Source: Rusavskia elegans (lineage: Eukaryota; Ascomycota; Lecanoromycetes; Teloschistales; Teloschistaceae). From it: DNA of 64,000 nt. This document shows, in pieces, positions 12,076 through 23,755 of this stretch. Where the stretch lies: the NCBI GenBank assembly GCA_011316305.1, contig SAUG01000112.1, forward strand, positions 1-64,000. Reading direction: 5' to 3'. The notes under the pieces were generated by a model. It did not search any database, was not told the DNA's origin, and saw only the letters and a program-made list of their open reading frames with translations. Every line of letters starts with the position of its first letter. Position 1 is the first letter of the stretch. Made by a program: the position numbers and the translations under genes.

Positions 12076-12479
12076 GATACTCTGCGATGTGTGATTTCGG
12101 GAATCGAATACCGATTGTGGTAGGTGTCGTAGAACTTCCGACTCTTTAGCGTGCTGGACGACTTGCTATGCTTTGATTGGGCTGTCTCATCACAAAAATA
12201 CGTGAGACAGTGGGATAAAAGTACAGAGGATGTGCGTCACGATAACGTTTATGCACGTGCATCATGGCTGTCTTGGCGGAAATATGCATTCATAACTCTC
12301 CTAAATATCATCCACTCGCATACCCTACGTTGAGCATGAACATTATAATTGGGTGGTATTATCCTCAGTTTTCAATTAGACTTTTTCCAAGAATTCGTTT
12401 GCCACAGATTTGACCCAATCAAAACTCTGTAACACGGCAAGACAAGAACACTGGGTATCATGGGCCAGTCGCAGGGAAA
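12076..12479. other. intergenic between HEL2-like start and SWIB gene end
   Basis: About 400 bp upstream of the HEL2-like start and downstream of the SWIB stop; it should hold the HEL2 promoter and the SWIB terminator. No distinct motif recognised. Confidence 0.5.
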
Positions 12480-13522
12480 TCATTCATCCGGGTTATACAG
12501 ATTCTGAGCTAGAAGTTTGTTCATGGTGAACATGTGGACCTTCTCCGACTTAAAGACCGCTCTCAATGCATCGTCACAAAGAATCCATCTCTTGTCAGTA
12601 GGATCCTGCAAATCATGTCGTCGAACATACTCCCAGATTTGTTTGACCGTCTGCGGGCGAGACAGCTGAGAGATTCAATCAGCGGCAACTAACAACCTTG
12701 GGGTTTACAAGTACCTGAAGCTGGCCATCAAGCAGTGCAGACAGTGGTGCGGAGAGTGTTAATGGTTTCTATAGTGGATTAGCCTGCGGAAACACGCCCG
12801 AATAGTCCACCTACATGAAATCCACCGCTACGATTTACTTTCTTTTCTGCGGCTTCCGAGTCAAGGTCGCTATCATCCGCTGCATCCACCCGAACGGCCG
12901 TCTTCTTTTTTGGCGTCTTTTTCTTCTTGACTGGAGCAACCTTCTTTGGTCCACCACCTCGAGTTGGGCGGGCTCGCACGTTCTCTTCGGCCTGCAGCTT
13001 AGCCGCAAACGCAGCATCGTCATCCGTAGGCGTTCGTTTCCGCTTGTGTTTCGGTGGGGGCACATCCACCGCCTCAGATGACTCATCTATCTCGGAAGCC
13101 TCCCGCTTCGATACAGAAGTTCGCTCGGGCGATGCCTGCGACGGTGTCGCCTCAGGGGATTTTGACTTCTCACTCTTTACGTCGGATACATGTCCATTCG
13201 TTCGGGCCGGAGCGCTTTGCTCAACAATGAACTTGTCGAAACGGGCCATGATGAGTGGCTTGATGACGTCCTAATCAAAGACTGGGTTACTGTTTTGGTC
13301 GAAGCGGAACTTGATCACAACGCGCTTACCTTTTGAGGGGTAATGTCATAATTCACAGCTTGCTGCAGGCCCTTTCTGATGCGTTTCTCGGATATGGTGT
13401 TCAGATCGCTTGATGCAAGGATATTGTCGATGATCTTCACGTACTCGACCTGAACCGCTGCAGGGACTGTACCAAATTAAGTATCTTCCTTTGAAAAGAG
13501 CAAGGAATCACTCACGAGCCAT
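12480..13522 (-). CDS. DEK_C and SWIB domain chromatin protein
   Basis: Join complement(12480..12665, 12715..12768, 12815..13270, 13330..13466, 13516..13522), 279 residues in five exons. The first coding exon is only seven bases (ATG GCT C). Introns are 46-59 bp with GT/AG ends. Residues 9-62 form a DEK C-terminal domain (VEYVKIIDNILASSDLNTIS, RIRKGLQ, ITPQKDVIKPLIMARFD). Residues 65-185 are a disordered basic linker with KKKKTPKKKT patches. Residues 190-276 form a SWIB/MDM2-like fold (GGFHKPLTLS, LSRPQTVKQIWEYV, LQDPTDKRWILCDD, VHMFTMNKLLAQNL). Known: this pairing occurs in fungal upstream-activation-factor/Rsc6-like nuclear proteins; SWIB domains act in chromatin remodelling and Pol I factors. 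The gene shares a 716-bp divergent intergenic region with eIF3b. Confidence 0.88.
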
Positions 13523-14238
13523 GCTTGTGCGTTGCTGTTTGAGGTAGACGATATCAATTGGTCACTTGAGGCGACCAGGCTCTTCACCTCGCGGTCCCGG
13601 CACCATAGAGCGGACAAAGAACGAATGACTATGCAATATGCAATTGGTAGCAGTGGGGGCGCTTGAAGAACACTCTAGTTCATGACTATCGCTGCAAGTG
13701 ACATTGAGTGCAGAGTCAACAAGATCGGCTCTTTACTACAGCTTTCAAAGTGAGCGACGTCATTCAACGAACGATAGGATTAATGAGAAAGCATAAGCGC
13801 TTGAATGTACAGAGTATATGTAAATCCCTTATAAAATAAGTGTGAAGTGGGAGACAATGAAGAGCGACATGCGGCTAGAGAAATCGCCGCCAGATCGGGA
13901 CAACCCCCCTGCAACCTCCGATTGGCTGTCCGATTCTAGAACACACCCATGCACCAAGAATGGTGTTACTACTGGTCTACTAGATGTCAAATATGACCCA
14001 CTACTTGATGACTCCGCGGATCTTCCGGGCGATGAGAATAATAATCCAGACTATCGGTCCGAACATAAATTGTAGGAGTTTATGAAGATAACCACCCGCT
14101 TAGTCATCGCTTACTCAGCCGGGAACCGAATGGCCGCACAGAAACCTCTAATTCCGCCAACGTCTATTTCACGTTCCCCATTAAAGCCTGATTGCTGTTG
14201 CGACAAGACTTTACAGAAGAGACGCTAGGACATCAATC
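13523..14238. promoter_or_regulatory. divergent promoter region, SWIB gene and eIF3b
   Basis: These 716 bp separate the ATG of the minus-strand SWIB gene from the ATG of plus-strand eIF3b, so both promoters must lie here. I see no canonical TATA box that I would trust. A frame at 13,842-14,075 (77 codons) has no recognisable content. Confidence 0.6.
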
Positions 14239-16626
14239 ATGGCACCAAGTTTCGACAACCTGACAGAGGATCGTGGCAGCGATTCGGAAGAGGAACTTGA
14301 CTTTTCAGGTTGATAGACCCCCTCCCTCCTGGCTTCCAGTACTTACGACGCATCACAGATCTCAGACAGAATTATGATGTCCGAATGGAAGAGGGTTTGG
14401 ATGCTTTCGTTATCATTGATGGTCTGCCCAAGGTCCCTCAGGGAAGCAAGGAAAAGCTGGTCAAATTTCTTTTGAAGAAGCTCAACACGGTGGGGAAGAC
14501 AAAAGAAGATGCAATTTTCATGCCCCTGGGCCAGAACGATATCACAGAAGGGTATGGCTCCCTCAGAGGAGGATCTGAGCATGTCGACTGATGTACAATC
14601 AGATATGCCTTCGTTGAATACGCCACACCCCAGCAAGCTGTTGAGGCTACGAAGAAGCTGCACGGCACCCCGCTGGACAAGAAGCATACCCTAGCCGTCA
14701 ACAAACTGACTGACATCGATCGATATGGACGGGAGGGAAGGGTCAACGACGAATACGAAGCGCCACATCAAGATCCTTTCACCGAGAGGGAACATCTGCG
14801 GTGGTGGCTTGGCGACCCAAATGGAAGGGATCAGTTCGTGATGTACAGAGGCGAGTCGGTGGGCGTGTTCTGGAACAAGAAGAAGGACAGCCCTGAAAAC
14901 ATCATCGACCGCAATTCATGGACCGAGATGTTTGTTCAATGGTCGCCTCTGGGCACTTATCTTGCGACTATGCACGCTAGGGGTGTACAACTATGGGGCG
15001 GACCCAGTTGGCAGCGAGTACATCGGATTCCGCACCCAGTCTGCAACTTGATCGACTTTTCCCCTGGCGAGAAATATCTGACAACTTGGTCTTTCAAGCC
15101 CATCGAAGTGGCCGAGGACGATCCCGTACTCTCAATGGAAGAAGATGGGAAGAACTACATCATTTGGGACATAGCCACTGGAAAGCCCTTGAGGTCATTT
15201 CAAACCCACGATCTGCCGGGACCCACGGAGGACGAGAACGGTCAGCCAGTGAAGAAGAAGATACCGTGGCCAGCCTTCAAATGGTCTGCCGACGAGAAAT
15301 ATGTGGCGCGCATGCTCGACGGCCAATCGATATCAGTGTATGAACTTCCGAAAATGGTACTGCTTGATAAGACATCCATTAAGATTGAAGGTGTCCGTGA
15401 CTTCGAGTGGGCTCCCGCATCCCCGCAGCGTGATGGAATAAAATCATACGAACAGCTCTTCTGCTTTTGGACTCCTGAAATCGGCAGTAATCCAGCCAAA
15501 GTCGGTCTCATGAGTATTCCGTCAAAGGAGATCGTCCGAACTCGAAACTTATTCAGCGTAACCGATGCAAAACTCCACTGGCAATCACAAGCAGCATATG
15601 TCTGTGTAAAAGTCGATCGCCATTCGAAATCCAAAAAGTCGCTGGCCACCAACCTCGAGATCTTCCGTGTTCGGGAAAAGGGTGTTCCAGTCGAGGTCGT
15701 CGATTCCATCAAAGATACCGTCATCAACTTCGCGTGGGAACCTAAAGGCGATCGATTTGTCCTTATTACCGCCGCCGAAGCACCGCTTATCCCCACTGCT
15801 GTACCACCAAAAACTTCCGTGTCCTTCTTCTGTCCCGAGAAAACCAAAGGGGCAACGGTCGGAAACTTCAAACATATCCGCACGATAGATCGGAAAAACA
15901 GCAATACCATTTACTGGTCTCCCAAGGGAAGGTTTGTCGTCGTAGCCACACTTCTGTCCCAGCAAAGCTCCGATCTTGACTTTTGGGATCTCGACTACGA
16001 AGGTGAAAAGCCGGAAGCGGAGAAAGACCTCACGGCAAATTTGCAACATATGAATACCGCCGACCATTATGGCGTCACGGAGATTGAGTGGGATCCAACA
16101 GGTAGATATGTAGCAAGTAGTGCCAGTGTCTGGAAGCATGCTGTGAGTGCCTTCCATCGTTAATATGTTTGATCAGTCCCCGTCCACGAATACTGATCGT
16201 GTGCCTCAGATGGAAAACGGCTACCACCTCTACGACTTCAAAGGCGACCTCCTCCGTGAAGATCACATCGAAAAATTCAAACAATTCCTTTGGCGCCCCC
16301 GCCCTCCGACCCTCCTCTCCCGCGACGAGCAAAAACACATCCGCAAGAACCTACGAGAATACAGCAAAGACTTCGACGAACAAGATCGTATCGAAGAAGA
16401 TAAAGAAAGAGGCGCAGTAGTGGAGGAGAGGAGACGGATACTAAGTGAGTGGTTGGCGTGGAGGGAGCGGGAAACAGAGGATCTGGAGGATGAAAGGAGG
16501 GAGTTGGGACTGGATGGCGGGCGTGGGGAGGCCGAGAAGAAAGAGGAGGCGGAGGAGGGGAAGAAGGTCGTGGAAGAGGTTACGAAGCCCGAGGTCCTGG
16601 AAGAGACTTTTGAGGTTGTTGCATGA
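14239..16626 (+). CDS. PRT1: eukaryotic translation initiation factor 3 subunit b
   Basis: Join 14239..14308, 14359..14551, 14603..16142, 16210..16626, giving 739 residues, the usual length in filamentous fungi. The N-terminus reads [20 protein letters not shown] and then [13 protein letters not shown]. An RRM at about residues 30-125 ([31 protein letters not shown], [13 protein letters not shown]) is spread over exons 1-3. The rest is the beta-propeller typical of eIF3b ([49 protein letters not shown]), followed by an acidic/basic coiled C-terminus. Known: eIF3b is a scaffold of the eIF3 complex on the 40S ribosome during scanning. Intron 1 has an unusual GTTGAT donor; intron 2 splits the codon at GG/A before TAT GCC. 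Essential housekeeping gene. Confidence 0.96.
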
Positions 16627-17448
16627 TCTGAAAGGCTCCGTGGCTCCTGAAGACTTGTGGTATACTCCGGACCATTTGATCAGATCTTGAGTCAATGTGA
16701 CCATGCAGGCTGGAGCGTGGAATATCATTCATGGCGCACGGCGTAATAACGTGGGGTATCTTCTTCTGGCTCTGGATCATTCAAGCGTGATGATGCTTGC
16801 AGCGCAGCATGCTTTCACCATTCAGATCATCACGTTCTAAACAAGATCCTAAGACTGATACGCGAGTCACTGTTTGACTAGACGAACGCCAGTCTGGTGC
16901 TATTAAGTCGTAAACCCAGGCAGCTATACATGCAAACGAGGACAGGCAATATCAAACAGGGAGAAAATGAGAACTTCATGTGAATGTTCGGTAAAGGGTG
17001 GCATGTCCTCCTGTTGCTTGAACAGCGGATACTGAATCCAGTAAACCACATCGTGTTTTCCACGTGTTGCCGAAAGCTCTGGGGAGATTCCGAACCGACA
17101 GACGAGAGGTCGTTAAAGATGACTAATCGTTGGGGTCGCGCCAATTGAACGTCTGGCGCCTTTAGCGTCACAACATCGGGTTTGGCAAGAATGATGTCAT
17201 TATCAAGTCTGACACTTGCCGTTGCTCCGCCCCATGCACATTTTATTACCAACGTACCAAGTCCAGACATCGCGTTTCAGTTCATGGCCAACGGCTGTTG
17301 TGTCTTCAGCAGCAGCTGCGGATGCCAACAGCCGCTGGTCTATTTCTTTACACTTAACAGGTTTGACTTCAGCCCTCCGGACTGAGCAACCCACCTCATC
17401 TGTACGATATCGAATTGTCCCTTGCACGCACTGAACAACTTTCACGCA
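16627..17448. other. intergenic, one possible small minus frame
   Basis: A minus-strand frame at 16,878-17,270 (130 codons, MSGLGTLVIKCAWGG at the start) looks more protein-like than its neighbours, but I recognise no family and it overlaps the likely F-box promoter. Otherwise nothing seen. Confidence 0.3.
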
Positions 17449-18591
17449 ATGTCTACCTTCATAGACGCATTGCCTATCCTACTGGACGTCATAGACCTTT
17501 TAGATGTTCCAACGCTACTAGCACTTCGCCATACTTGTCGCTCCACTCACCACTTGATCACCAGTTACGAGTCTTCGATCGTGAATAGACTATGGGACTG
17601 TTCTCGCGAAAGATATTGCTTCCCCCAATGTATGATTGGGAAGCCAGAATCTTTCAAAGATCTTTCTCGATTGGAGTCTGCCTACCATCTGGCCTGCATT
17701 GCTGTCGCTTCCGAACAACCCATTGGCTGGCATGGCACTCTGATGAGGGGCATTGGGCCCAACGAGGCCTTTGGGAACGAGCTCCGAGCAAGAGTCACTA
17801 AAGGTCTCCTTGTCTGGCACACATTATCCTGCCTGGCAAATCGTGTGACTTCTATAGACAACGATACGAACAGAAGGCGTTTCCGATGGGCCAAAATACA
17901 CAGGTCGAATAAGCCAACATCGCGTCAAAAAGCCGTCGAACAAGGTGTGCTTGGAGTCTGGCAAAATTATCTGGATTCTTTGCCATCCGACGATCTAGTC
18001 AATCTAGTCCTAACGGAGCAATGTGTAACGGGCAAGATACGCTTCGACGGCACCCAAACAGGCATCGAATCGAGCCGATCTAGCCTGGCCGGCATGCGGA
18101 CCGTCATCGAGTGGAGACGGCCTCTCTGGAGCGCCGTTGAGATGGATCGAGAACCCGATGCACTCCATTGGCTGGTGGCTTTTGTACTTCGGAGTGGCCC
18201 TGGACTTCTGGCAAACCTATGGTGCGAGGACCTTACGACTAAAACAGCGGCCGAATCCCACGTGCTGGCAGATATTCGTAGCAAGCCTTTGAAGCTCATC
18301 CTGCTGGAAAATGAGACGCGTGGTCAACTCATGCATAAAGTCCGGCGACCCATCGATCCGGCCGTTCCAGGTTGTGACAACGCGTATTGTGAAGCCTGCG
18401 AATATTACATGTCTACTTTCCATTTTCGGAAGGATCTCAGCGCTTATCAGGGGACCCGACAAGAATTACTTCTTCAGAGACACGAGGAGACGTTTGCAGC
18501 AATTATGAACACGTGGGTTTGCAGCATGAGTGGCAGCGAAAGGCCGGGAGCATGGCGCAAGCAGTTCACGACACGACGTTGGCGATTCTAG
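17449..18591 (+). CDS. F-box-like protein
   Basis: Single exon, 380 residues from ATG 17,449; the open frame extends nine codons further up without an ATG. Residues 1-50 (FIDALPILLDVIDLLDVPTLLALRHTCRSTHHLI) have the LP-LL--I---L-VP-L--LR--CR pattern of fungal F-box motifs, though the first Pro is shifted. The remainder has no recognised repeat; it has a Cys cluster (CDNAYCEACEYY) near residue 320 and a basic C-terminus. Known: F-box proteins recruit substrates to SCF ubiquitin ligases through Skp1. The target cannot be inferred. Confidence 0.6.
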   Translation: MSTFIDALPILLDVIDLLDVPTLLALRHTCRSTHHLITSYESSIVNRLWDCSRERYCFPQCMIGKPESFKDLSRLESAYHLACIAVASEQPIGWHGTLMRGIGPNEAFGNELRARVTKGLLVWHTLSCLANRVTSIDNDTNRRRFRWAKIHRSNKPTSRQKAVEQGVLGVWQNYLDSLPSDDLVNLVLTEQCVTGKIRFDGTQTGIESSRSSLAGMRTVIEWRRPLWSAVEMDREPDALHWLVAFVLRSGPGLLANLWCEDLTTKTAAESHVLADIRSKPLKLILLENETRGQLMHKVRRPIDPAVPGCDNAYCEACEYYMSTFHFRKDLSAYQGTRQELLLQRHEETFAAIMNTWVCSMSGSERPGAWRKQFTTRRWRF

Positions 18592-19344
18592 ATGCTTCTT
18601 TGCACACCGTCCAGGACTACAGGTCTATCTTTGCTCATTGCCTGGTAGTTACCTCGGAAACATCTAGCAGCTACCGTGACCTTAGTTTCAGTTTAGGCAT
18701 ACTTCCTTACAGCATTACATGTACGAGATTCTCGGGTCATCTCTTTCCACAAGGCAATCAAATTAGAACAGGACAAGAGACCTCGGTCTATGCAGATCTT
18801 CTGGAGAACAAACGGATAGGCCCACCGAAAAAGAAGCTGGGAGAATCAATGCAGCAATTCCAAGCATATTCTTCCTGCCAACGACATATTAAGACATCAC
18901 CAATCGAGGAGGATCTTCGCCGCCTGCCAGCACTCAGGCCTCCTTCACGACCTTTCTTCATGAAACGATACATCTTTCCAGAAGAAACGGGTTCCTAACG
19001 AACCACTGTGTGTCTCATCATATACGAGCATACTATAACACCATTGCAATGAGGTTCGGCTCCCAGAAGAGTCAAAAAAAAAAAAAAAAAAAAAAAGAGG
19101 TGTTGCAATTTGCCTTCCAGCCGGCCATAACACTCGGTAACAGCTTTAGGTGGGTGGACCGAATGTTTGCATACTCTGATAGCATGAGCCATGGAAGCTC
19201 TTGTCAAGAGTCTGAATAATCTATCGGTTGTAAGCTTGTTAAGCCTGGCAGATCGAGGGCCCCGAACTTTGATGGCGTTCTCCATGTTCTTTCCAATGGT
19301 TTAGGGGTCAGACTTGCTAAGTACTACACTTTATCATCTGACAT
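18592..19344. other. convergent 3' region with poly-A tract
   Basis: This lies between the 3' ends of the F-box gene (+) and the RNase H-like gene (-). It contains a 23-base A run. A plus frame at 18,513-18,998 overlaps the F-box end and has no recognisable domain. Confidence 0.5.
19074..19096. repeat. A23 homopolymer
   Basis: An uninterrupted run of 23 A bases in the plus strand between convergent genes. No target duplication is visible beside it, so I do not call it a retroposon tail. Confidence 0.9.
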
Positions 19345-20074
19345 CTACCAGTCAGAGGAAGAGTCCTCATCGAGCTCCCGATTAGCAGCTTCATCCGCCT
19401 CCGTATTCTCCCCCCTTGGCACCCACTCATACCTCACATCCCCATGTTCCTCGATCTCGGCCTCCAACTCCAGCGCTTCCTCCAGCAAATCCCGATTCGC
19501 AACATCCCTCCCTGCCGCATTGATCCACCCATTATCCACCCATTTGAACCTCCACTCCGTCATGCACCCGTGCGCATATTTCGAATCAGTGGTAATGGTC
19601 ACCTTCATGAAGGGCATACAAGACATCTCATTGTACTTATCAATGGCCTTCTTCAAAGCGATGATGATGGCGGTGATTTCGGCCGCCTGGTTCGTAGGCC
19701 GTGGGTAAGAAGGGAGACGGTAAGACCAGATGTACGAACGGCCCCATTTCTTGTGGATGACGCAGGCGGCGGCGGCGGTGGCGTTGCTGTAGCCGTTGTT
19801 GCGGCAGGCGCCGTCGACGCTCATTTTCATGATGTAGACCATATTCGTGCTTGTGCCCTTCAATTTATCTGAGGTCGTTAGACACGCGTGGGATAAGAGG
19901 AGAGATTGGCATACTATGTTTTGCGGGTAGACAGGAAAGATATCCAACCTTCGTTTGACAGACTGGCTTGGAAGAATGGTGTCTGATGATGCCTAGTGTG
20001 AAACATTCAATGTTGCCGCAGAAGGGGACCGAGTACACAAGAATTACAATAAATGGAATCTCTTTCTCAAACAA
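19345..20074 (-). CDS. RNase H type-1 domain protein, 5' end unresolved
   Basis: Join complement(19345..19868, 19915..<20074). The 46-bp intron has a GTATGC donor, a CTAAC branch and a CTCAG acceptor, and it joins AKH to NKLKGTSTN. The RNase H fold follows: KMSVDGACRNNG (first Asp), PTNQAAEITAIIIAL (Glu), VTITTDSKYAHGCM (second Asp) and ENTEADEAANREL (last Asp), so all four catalytic acids are present. Known: fungal genomes often encode such RNase H1-like proteins acting on RNA-DNA hybrids; similar proteins carry a long N-terminal part. Here no ATG is found upstream in frame before a stop near 20,095, so one or more 5' exons are missing from my model. Confidence 0.75.
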
Positions 20075-21270
20075 AGGTGATACAAAAGAACAAGGTCAAC
20101 ATCAGTTGACGAAATGACCGTTGTTGAGGTCTACAGAGGGGACCAAGAGATACGGACAGGATTTTTGCACAAGTATTCAAGTTACAAGACTTGCCGCCAT
20201 CACTTGAAATCACCATTCAAAAAAACTGGCCTCATTGTACATAGCATAAAAAGAAAAAGAAAATGTGATGGATATGTGGTTTTGTTTACTTGATGTTGTA
20301 CAGCCGCCCCATGCAGGGGCGAAGACGGGGGCCGCGCGCAGTCTCGTCTCCACATGCGCCAGATGTTTCCGATCCCACGTTAGAAAAACCCCCAACAAGG
20401 GAAAGGCATCCCGAGGTTCTAACGATCAAGGCAATCGTTATCAAGTCGATAGTATCCGTCGTTGTATGTAGAGCTTTTCTATTATCGTATAGGACGATAT
20501 AACTAGTCTATGATCCTCTCCCAACAAAATACGTTTGGTTGACTGGCGTAAATGATGCGAGCGCTGAGCATGCAGAAAACGTTTGCAATACAGTTGTAGG
20601 GGATGGATGGTTTTTGTATTTTAGAAAAAAAGATATAGGGATTTTCTTCTTTGCTTTATTAGAGAGTAGTATGGAAGACTTGGTATCGAAGTTTTACTAA
20701 ACACATTCAATAAGCGTGACGGGATCAGGAGATTTTATTTCGCTAAAGTATACGACCAATATGGAAACGTATGATTCGAAAAACATTTAAGTAAGGTAGT
20801 TAGACAACTACCTTAGCCAGGTGAAAAGGAGACAGACCCGTCTGACGAAGAATTTGCTCAGCCCATGCATGCATGTTGTGATTATCATTACTGGAAACTC
20901 CGTGTCTACCTATGCAGTAAGTTGTAATTCGCTTGCTCATCATCGCTGTAATGGTTCTCGTCCCCCTCCCACCCGCCGCAGACTACACCGCGCACGAGGG
21001 CCCTACCCGCTCAAGCAGATCAGGTCTCGTCGATGTCACCGACGACTCATCATCATTGAGAAGCCGTCTGCTTTTACCCTCCTCACCACCATCGCAACGT
21101 ATGACATGAAATAAGAAATTCGTGACGACAGCCATCAAATGCAGCCTTGAACAGGAGACACAAAGAAGGGTATTTGTAAATCTATGCATGCCAAATTGAA
21201 TGAATGACTGGACATGACAGCCCTAGGAACCGTCTGCAATGATCGTTGCCACAGAGAATTTAAAGGGCGC
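20075..21270. other. intergenic, nothing recognised
   Basis: About 1.2 kb with short overlapping frames only. It must hold the missing 5' part of the RNase H-like gene. No RNA gene or repeat recognised. Confidence 0.4.
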
Positions 21271-22768
21271 TTATAGTTGATTCGTCGATTGCATGTAGAG
21301 TGCATCTGCCGTCGGTCCACCGCCTTGCTGAGTCATGACCTCGCGGGCATAGAACTCCACGAGCATGGTGCCATACGCTTCTAGCTCCTCCACTGGCACA
21401 GATAGGCGAAAATCGTTCAGAAGGAGGAATTGCAGTTCGAGATGATTCAGTTCGACGAGGGGTAGGCCACCGACCTGCTACCGATTAGCGCTGTTTGTCA
21501 AAGAATTTTGCAGATGAGGGGATCTATACCTTGGCATATCGTGAATTGGTGTAGAAGACGTCAGAGAAGAATTTGCTCGCGCATGTGACGGCCGCGATCG
21601 TCAGACGATGAATGTTGAAGCTGTCGACGACGAAGTAGTGCGAAAGCGTATACGCTTCTTCTTCGGATGTAGGCGGGGGATGTGGCGCCGGTCGATCGGT
21701 TGGAGAAGTGTTCGCAGCATCGTTTGATGACCCTACGTCCTCTGGGAAGTCCCAACGATTTGCGGAGTTTGGCAATGATGATGGTGAAGCGGCTGTCCCT
21801 GCAGAGTCGGATCTGTTGGCCACAGGCGAGTTGGGATTCGAAAGCTCTTCATGGTCTCGGAGCGTCCGTAACGAACCGTTGTTGACCATTTCCGTCATCC
21901 GGTCGAAGTAGACCAGCAGACTCAGGAAGACTTCGTAGGTGGTGGGGCAGTACTTGTGGATGCGACTGAGGTAGCTCAGGATTGTAATGCTGGGCACATT
22001 CTTGCCATGGAAGGCCAGGACGCTGCTAGATTGCTGGCTCAGTCCATTTGCACCCTCAGGGGGCGGTATATTTCTATGAACATGATCGTGCTGACGATCG
22101 TTGGTGGTGGTGATCTTGGTCAACAGGCCGGCAACCATCTCGATGATATCTGTGACGGGCATTGCACTGATCTCATACTGTTGTCCTATTTCTTGTTTGC
22201 CTCGCAGCGAGTGCCTGGAGCCGTGCCGCGAGCGGGTGAGAACCTCTTCGCTGGCGAAACTCTGGATGTGATTAAGGTCGCGAACCTTGATGCGACTGGG
22301 AGAGGATGTTCCTGAACCGGAGAAGGAGAGCATGGATCGGTATGTAGGCTCTAGCCTAGGAGAAGGAGGGTTGACGGAATGGTCCTGTGGGTCGCTGGTG
22401 ATGGGATTGCCATTTTGGTCGTAGTCATAGAGCCCTTCAATGATTTGTGCTTGCTGAGCATGCTGGAGTGGATGCCCGGTTGAAGACTCATACGGGTGCT
22501 GCTGCTGCTGCGTTGAGCCTTGTGTAGAGTGTGAGGCGGACCGGGGTCGGTTGGTGGGAAAGGTCGACTGGGTTGGGGTGGACGAGGAGGAAGGAATGCG
22601 GGCCTGGGTGGAGACGGAATTCGGAAGGCGGGAAGTCTGAGCGAGACCGGCAAGGTTGCGAGTGGATTCGGATCGTCTTGAAGGAGTGGAAAGAGCATCG
22701 GCCATCACCACGGTGGGGTGGAATCTCGAGGTGTTGGGTGCAGGGTCGGTGTAGACAGCAGTACCCAT
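21271..22768 (-). CDS. Pho80/PREG-type cyclin
   Basis: Join complement(21271..21474, 21530..22768), 480 residues; the 55-bp intron has a GTATAG donor, GCTAAT branch and TAGCAG acceptor. Residues 1-190 are disordered, rich in Ser, Thr, Pro and Gln (a CAG-type run near residue 87). The cyclin fold starts at about residue 200 (ISAMPVTDIIEMVAGLLTKI), continues with VPSITILSYLSRIHKYCPTT and SLLVYFDRM, has a roughly 60-residue disordered insert, then FVVDSFNIHRLTIAAVTCASKFF and, in exon 2, VGGLPLVELNHLELQFL. This matches Pho80/PREG cyclins. Known: these bind the Pho85/PGOV kinase and restrain the phosphate-starvation regulator Pho4/NUC-1. The long insert within the cyclin box is common in filamentous fungi. 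It could instead be a Pcl6/7-type paralogue. Confidence 0.88.
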
Positions 22769-23755
22769 ATCCCCTTCCTGCGCCGTACGCGTTCAGGGCG
22801 TCAGGGAGACTTGGAGGAGAATATCGTCAGCAGTAGGCTCTGTTATAAGTGACAAGGTGTGGAAGTGAGTAACGACAGGCCGGCGGTGGGTCGCGTTCTG
22901 GCAGGGACAAGGTGGTGATCGTCAGGAAGGAGGTGCCGTCAAAGTGTGGCATTTGGTGACTCCCAAGTCCGAGTCAGGTCGTCAGGTCGTCAGGTCGTCA
23001 GGAGGTCGAGTGAAGGAGACGGCCGATGATCCAGGGGTGACATGGCTGTTTGTCACTGGGATGGTGGTTACCCCGGGTGTGGAGTAACAGCGACTCGAAT
23101 TGAACGCTGGATGAATGAATCGAATGCTTGGCGCTGGCGTGTCGGCCTCGTGAGATCCAATCGCGCCAGATGTCCGTGTCTCCAGGAGCCATGTCTTCGT
23201 CCTCGGAGGCGTCGAAAGAAACTAGCCATACGACTTACTGGTTGTGACGTTCTTGCCATACTCTACGTTTTCTCCCTGGACAGTCGGTGGATCTTCGAGG
23301 ACATACAGTACACCGGTGCTGGACTGATGGATATCAAATGTGATGCTTCACGCGATGAGATAACAGCTGGCGAGGTTCGTGCGCAAAGGTTTGCAGGTTA
23401 ATAATAAATGTGGCTGCCAAATCCATCTGTCGGGAAGGACGAGATTGGATATTGGAGATTCGAAGGTGGCGCCTCCACGTCACACTGCTGCGCTCCAATC
23501 AAACTGCCGACTCCTGTCACCAAATGGCCCTCGATTGCCTCCACTTTATCCTTTTGGCTTCCGGCTTCATGTCGGTAGTCTGAGAACCACAATGCACGGT
23601 GTTACCCTGAGAATATCCCTCCGCTCGGCAGATTGGCGTTCTAGACCTCAACTGACTACCCCATAGAATACTACAGCTATCCCAGTGGATGACGACGAGG
23701 CAGCGGGCGCAGAGAAGTGTATGCATTCCTACCCTTCCACCCCTATCCGCCTCAG
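22769..23755. other. intergenic with short tandem repeat
   Basis: Upstream of the cyclin gene and downstream of PRE3. Holds an 8-bp tandem repeat at 22,973-23,002. No gene recognised. Confidence 0.5.
22973..23002. repeat. GTCAGGTC tandem repeat
   Basis: Nearly four uninterrupted copies of GTCAGGTC, located about 200 bp upstream of the cyclin start codon. Confidence 0.85.

Noticed and set aside
15242..15910. 222-codon minus-strand frame inside eIF3b
   Set aside because: Antisense shadow of a strongly supported coding exon, with no domain of its own.
16878..17270. 130-codon minus-strand frame upstream of the F-box gene
   Set aside because: Protein-like at first sight, but no family, no splice evidence and it overlaps the neighbouring promoter; mentioned only in the intergenic note.
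18513..18998. 161-codon frame overlapping the end of the F-box gene
   Set aside because: Overlaps coding sequence in another frame and lacks any recognisable feature.
19074..19096. Processed retrogene tail
   Set aside because: No flanking duplication and no intronless gene copy beside it.
22973..23002. CRISPR-like spaced repeat
   Set aside because: Contiguous 8-bp tandem repeat without spacers in a eukaryotic genome.
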